Origin: Roseibium sp. MMSF_3412
Lineage (GTDB): Bacteria; Pseudomonadota; Alphaproteobacteria; Rhizobiales; Stappiaceae
NCBI RefSeq assembly: GCF_030733265.1
Contig: NZ_JASHJI010000001.1
Location: 1-64,000 of the forward strand
Reading direction: 5' to 3'
Length of the DNA: 64,000 bases
This document shows positions 60,787 to 64,000 of the stretch, piece by piece (within the stretch, counting starts at the first letter, position 1; every line of letters starts with the position of its first letter). The position numbers and the translations under genes are program-made. The notes under the pieces were generated by a model that was not told where the DNA came from, ran no database searches, and saw nothing but the letters and a program-made list of their open reading frames with translations.

Positions 60787-62259
60787 TCAGGCGCTTTCCG
60801 ATGCCAGATCATCGCCGGACATTGCGTCCTCGTCCTGTTCGGCCCAGATCTCCTTCTTTCGATAAAGCGTCGAAGGACTGACCTGCAAAGTGCGCGCGGT
60901 CTTTGGAAGGCTTCCGCCGCAAGCGTCGATCGTTGCCTCGATAATCTGCCGTTCGAGCTGTTCGAAAGGTTGCCCCAGTGTCACCGTGATCGCCGGCCAG
61001 GCACCCGCGGCCACGGCAGTACCTCTTTCGCCGGGTGCGATCTGGGCAGCAGCGCTCTGGACCGGAGCGGCCTCGGCCTGTGTCCTGGGCACCGGTGCGC
61101 GCCCCTGAAGCGTTGTCAGCATGTCCGCTTCCACAAACGGCCCCTCGTTCAGGACGACGAGATTACGGATGGTGTTCTGCATTTCGCGCACATTGCCGGG
61201 CCAGGAATGGGATAACAGCGCCTCTTCCGCTTCCACCGAGAAACCCTCGAAAGCCTTTCCTTCCTCACCTGCGAACTGCGTCAGAAAGTGCTTGGCAAGT
61301 TCCAGTACATCGGCCCCTCTCGACCTCAGGGGCGGCAATCCGATCGGCAGGACGTGCAGCCGGTAGAACAGATCTTCGCGAAATCTTCCGGCTTCCACTT
61401 CGCCGAGCGGGTCCCTGTTGGTGGCGCACACAATGCGCACATCCACTTTCTTGAGTGCATCACTGCCGACTTTCTGAACGGTGCCGCTTTGCAGAAAACG
61501 CAGAAGTTTGGCCTGAAGGCCGAGTTCCAGTTCGCAGATCTCGTCGAGGAAGAGAGTTCCGCCATCTGCCCGTGCGGCCGCCCCGTCCCTGTCCGACGTC
61601 GCTCCGGTAAAAGCCCCCTTGATGTGCCCGAAGATCTCGGACTCGATCAGGTCTTTCGGGATCGCGGCGCAGTTCAACGGTACGAAGGGCTTCTTGGCAC
61701 GCGGACTGGAACGGTGAATGGCCTCGGCACAGACTTCCTTACCGGTACCGCTCTCGCCGGTGATGAAAACGGACGCGTTTGAACGCGAAACGCTCTCGAT
61801 CATCTTGTAGACAGCGGTCATCGGCAGGGAGGATCCGACGAACCCGTGCTGAAGTTTGCCGGCGGCCGGTTTGCGTACCTCTTCAACGACTTCCGTCAGG
61901 GTTTCGCGCTCCAGCGCGTTGCGCGTGGTCGTGACGAGACGTTCTTCCGCTACCGGCTTGACGATGAAGTCATAAGCGCCGGCCTGCATGGCATCAACGG
62001 CCGTCTTGATGGAGCCGGAGCTGGTCACCACCACCACCGTTACCGGGAGCTGCTCTTCGCGGATTGCCGCCAGGACATCCATTCCGCTCATATCGGGCAA
62101 TTGCAGATCGAGCAGCACGACGCTGATGCCGCCCTTGCGCAGGCGTTCCAGAGCTTCCGTTCCGGTTTCTACATGAAGCGTGTCGAGCCCCGCGCGCGAC
62201 AACTGATGACCGTACACGGTTGCAAGGGGCAAAGCGTCTTCAACGATCAGAACCTTCAC
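60787..62259 (-). CDS. Sigma-54-dependent response regulator (NtrC/LuxO family)
   Basis: The 490-residue product has a receiver domain (phospho-Asp51 in 'VVLLDLQLPDMSG'). It is followed by an AAA+ domain with Walker A 'GESGTGKE' (168-175) and the sigma-54 contact loop GAFTGA (215-220). A Fis-type helix-turn-helix is at the C-terminus ('ACGGSLPKTARTLQVSPSTL'). It is encoded 31 bases after a hybrid kinase, its likely phosphodonor. It is convergent with the NUDIX gene and adjacent to the sigma-54-like promoters at 58877 and 59277, which are probable targets. Confidence 0.93.
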   Translation of the reverse strand: MKVLIVEDALPLATVYGHQLSRAGLDTLHVETGTEALERLRKGGISVVLLDLQLPDMSGMDVLAAIREEQLPVTVVVVTSSGSIKTAVDAMQAGAYDFIVKPVAEERLVTTTRNALERETLTEVVEEVRKPAAGKLQHGFVGSSLPMTAVYKMIESVSRSNASVFITGESGTGKEVCAEAIHRSSPRAKKPFVPLNCAAIPKDLIESEIFGHIKGAFTGATSDRDGAAARADGGTLFLDEICELELGLQAKLLRFLQSGTVQKVGSDALKKVDVRIVCATNRDPLGEVEAGRFREDLFYRLHVLPIGLPPLRSRGADVLELAKHFLTQFAGEEGKAFEGFSVEAEEALLSHSWPGNVREMQNTIRNLVVLNEGPFVEADMLTTLQGRAPVPRTQAEAAPVQSAAAQIAPGERGTAVAAGAWPAITVTLGQPFEQLERQIIEATIDACGGSLPKTARTLQVSPSTLYRKKEIWAEQDEDAMSGDDLASESA

Positions 62260-62290
62260 TTTGTGCTCCTTCCACGGGACAAATCATCCG

Positions 62291-64000
62291 TCAGGTTTCA
62301 AGCGTTACCTTTACACCTATTTCGTCTGCCAATGCTTTAACTTCCGTTAGTGTGCGGTCACAGATCGCGGAAAGATCGTCCATTTTGCTCATGGCCGCCG
62401 TCTCCTTGCCGTCGCGAACCAGGGAGTTGACCGTGGTCGCAATGGTCGCAAGTTCAAGAGCGCCAAACGTTCCGGCCACGCTTTTGAGGGCGTGCGTCGC
62501 CCGTTCGAGCTTGTCCGGTTCGTTTGCCTCGGCCGCATCAAGCGCCGACTGCCGCCGTTTGAGCGTGTCGTCGACAAACTGCTGCAGCAGCTTCTGCTTC
62601 AACTCGTCCGGCATGGTGCCAAGGATCTCCCTTGCTGCTTCCAGCGAGGCCGTGGGTCCCGTCGCGGCGGCTTGCGAAGCACCGGCGACTTTCCGGGCCA
62701 CGTTCCGGGAGACGCAGGCCAGAAGGTCTTCCTTTTCAACCGGCTTTGCCATGAAGTCCGACATGCCGGAGTCAAGAAAGCGTTCCTTGTCGCCGCGCAG
62801 CGAATAGGCGGTGAGTGCCACGATGGGCGTTTCCACATTGCGCTGGCCGTGACGGATACGGCGCGTTGCCTCTATCCCGTCCATCTCCGGCATTGAAATG
62901 TCCATCAGAATGCAGTCGTAATCGCGCTTCGCGGCGGCCTGAACAGCTTCTCTGCCGTTGTTTGCGATATCAATGTCGCAGCCGGCACTGCGCAGGGCGT
63001 GACTGACCACGATCTGGTTGGTCGCGTTGTCCTCGGCGAGTAGAATGGTCACATTCTCGGGAAGCTCGGCAGGCTCTTCCGGACGATCCTCGTCCAGAAC
63101 CACCGTCTGGTCCTCCGCGAGCCGGATCGGCACGACGAAGTCGAACGTACTGCCGACATCCTCTTCGCTTTCAACATAGACTTCACCGCCCATCAAATGT
63201 GCAATCTGCCTGCAGATCGCCAGGCCAAGTCCGGTTCCGCCCTGCTTCTTGGTGTAGCTCGTATCGACCGTGACGAAATCTCCGAAGAGCGCTTCGTGCT
63301 TGTCTTCCGGGATGCCGATGCCGGAATCCCTGACCGAGAAGCGGAACGTCGGCTCGACCGGATCGTCTTTCGCGATACCGACGGAAATCTCGACAAAGCC
63401 GATCTCGGTGAACTTGATCGCATTCGAGACCAGGTTCAGCACCACCTGGCGCAGGCGCCCCGAGTCTCCGACAACATTGTGCGGCAGGTCGGATGGGTAC
63501 TGCATGGACAGCTGCAGCCCCTTGTCCTGGGCGATCGGCTTGAACAGGTCGACAACGCTCTTGACGACGGACTTGAGCCGGAACGGAGCCGGATCGAGCT
63601 CCATGCGACCGGCTTCAAGCTTGGAATAATCGAGAATATCGTTGATCAGTTCCAGCAGAGAGCGGCCCGACTCGCGCGCTGTCTTGAGGTAATCGGCCTG
63701 TGCCGGGTCAAGGTCGGTGTCGCGCAGCAGGCTGAGGATGCCGAGCACACCGTTCATCGGCGTGCGGATTTCGTGGCTCATCATCGCCAGGAACTTGGCC
63801 TTGGCCTCGTTCGCGGCTTCCGCCTTTTCCTTGGCATCCCTGAGGGCCGCGTCGGCAGCTTTTCGTTCGGTGATGTCCCGGACATAGCCGAGGAACAAGG
63901 GTCCTTCGGCCCCCTTGGTGTGCCGGATCGCCAGTTCAACGATGATCTCGTGTCCGTCGCGATGCAGCCCCTCGATCTCGATCCGCTTGCCGAGCACAGG
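62291..64000 (-). CDS. Hybrid sensor histidine kinase (N-terminus beyond window)
   Basis: The reading frame runs off the window end, so only the last ~569 residues are seen. Domains in order are the end of a PAS/PAC sensor ('VRDITERKAADAAL'), HisKA with phospho-His in 'MMSHEIRTPMNG', and HATPase with N, G1 ('DSGIGIPEDK') and G2 ('GTGLGLAI') boxes. A receiver domain ('ILLAEDNATNQ', 'CILMDISMPEMDG') and a C-terminal Hpt domain ('ATHALKSVAGTFG') follow. This is a complete His-Asp-His relay able to phosphorylate the NtrC-type regulator downstream. Confidence 0.93.
   Translation of the reverse strand, partial: PVLGKRIEIEGLHRDGHEIIVELAIRHTKGAEGPLFLGYVRDITERKAADAALRDAKEKAEAANEAKAKFLAMMSHEIRTPMNGVLGILSLLRDTDLDPAQADYLKTARESGRSLLELINDILDYSKLEAGRMELDPAPFRLKSVVKSVVDLFKPIAQDKGLQLSMQYPSDLPHNVVGDSGRLRQVVLNLVSNAIKFTEIGFVEISVGIAKDDPVEPTFRFSVRDSGIGIPEDKHEALFGDFVTVDTSYTKKQGGTGLGLAICRQIAHLMGGEVYVESEEDVGSTFDFVVPIRLAEDQTVVLDEDRPEEPAELPENVTILLAEDNATNQIVVSHALRSAGCDIDIANNGREAVQAAAKRDYDCILMDISMPEMDGIEATRRIRHGQRNVETPIVALTAYSLRGDKERFLDSGMSDFMAKPVEKEDLLACVSRNVARKVAGASQAAATGPTASLEAAREILGTMPDELKQKLLQQFVDDTLKRRQSALDAAEANEPDKLERATHALKSVAGTFGALELATIATTVNSLVRDGKETAAMSKMDDLSAICDRTLTEVKALADEIGVKVTLET

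Overview
The window is high-GC chromosomal DNA from an alphaproteobacterium. The housekeeping block murA / DUF2948 / hisD / UPF0262 / LMW phosphatase / infA / maf / yacG is the order typical of Hyphomicrobiales (Rhizobiales). The mix of PQQ synthesis, a VPLPA-CTERM surface protein and many ABC importers would fit a marine Stappiaceae (Roseibium/Labrenzia-like) genome, but that placement is inference.

Layout. 1-858: tail of a large LamG-type secreted protein. 1880-5203: pqqABCDE operon. 5.2-7.5 kb: lipoprotein, tRNA-Phe and a gene-poor stretch with repeat-bounded relics. 7.5-16.1 kb: 5'-nucleotidase, then the conserved housekeeping block (minus strand). 16.4-18.6 kb: tRNA-Thr followed by a small lower-GC patch (DUF1353 gene, a DUF2293 gene broken by a miniature transposable element) and a VPLPA-CTERM protein.

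18.7-38.1 kb is the most striking region: two long minus-strand operons for nitrogen-rich ureides. Operon I (28756 down to 18746) encodes a BMP-type ABC importer, formamidase, biuret hydrolase (BiuH; D39/K145/C178 triad), a second isochorismatase-like hydrolase, AtzG, AtzE, a 5-formyl-THF cyclo-ligase-like protein and an AtzH-like protein. It is preceded by a textbook sigma-54 promoter. Operon II (37049 down to 29013) encodes an oligopeptide-type ABC importer, allophanate hydrolase (AtzF) and a 2-oxoglutarate/Fe(II)-type oxygenase, with a divergent LysR regulator. No cyanuric acid hydrolase is present. I propose triuret/biuret rather than cyanuric acid as the input.

38.7-46.3 kb: two orphan small genes, an EamA transporter, LysR, a 3-sulfinopropanoyl-CoA desulfinase-like flavoprotein, a TTC38-like TPR protein, a flavodoxin-fold oxidoreductase and an orphan PhnM. 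46.5-52.8 kb: a Ugp-like ABC importer with a GpdQ-like phosphodiesterase and a LysR regulator with a clear operator. 52.8-57 kb: a truncated globin translationally coupled to a PAS/adenylate cyclase, a methyltransferase and an animal-type haem peroxidase.

57.4-64 kb: an AlgD-like GDP-mannose 6-dehydrogenase and, divergently, a PMM2-like HAD protein plus a NUDIX hydrolase. Both directions carry sigma-54-like promoters, and a sigma-54 activator with a hybrid histidine kinase is encoded next door. This looks like a self-contained, signal-controlled sugar-nucleotide/polysaccharide module.
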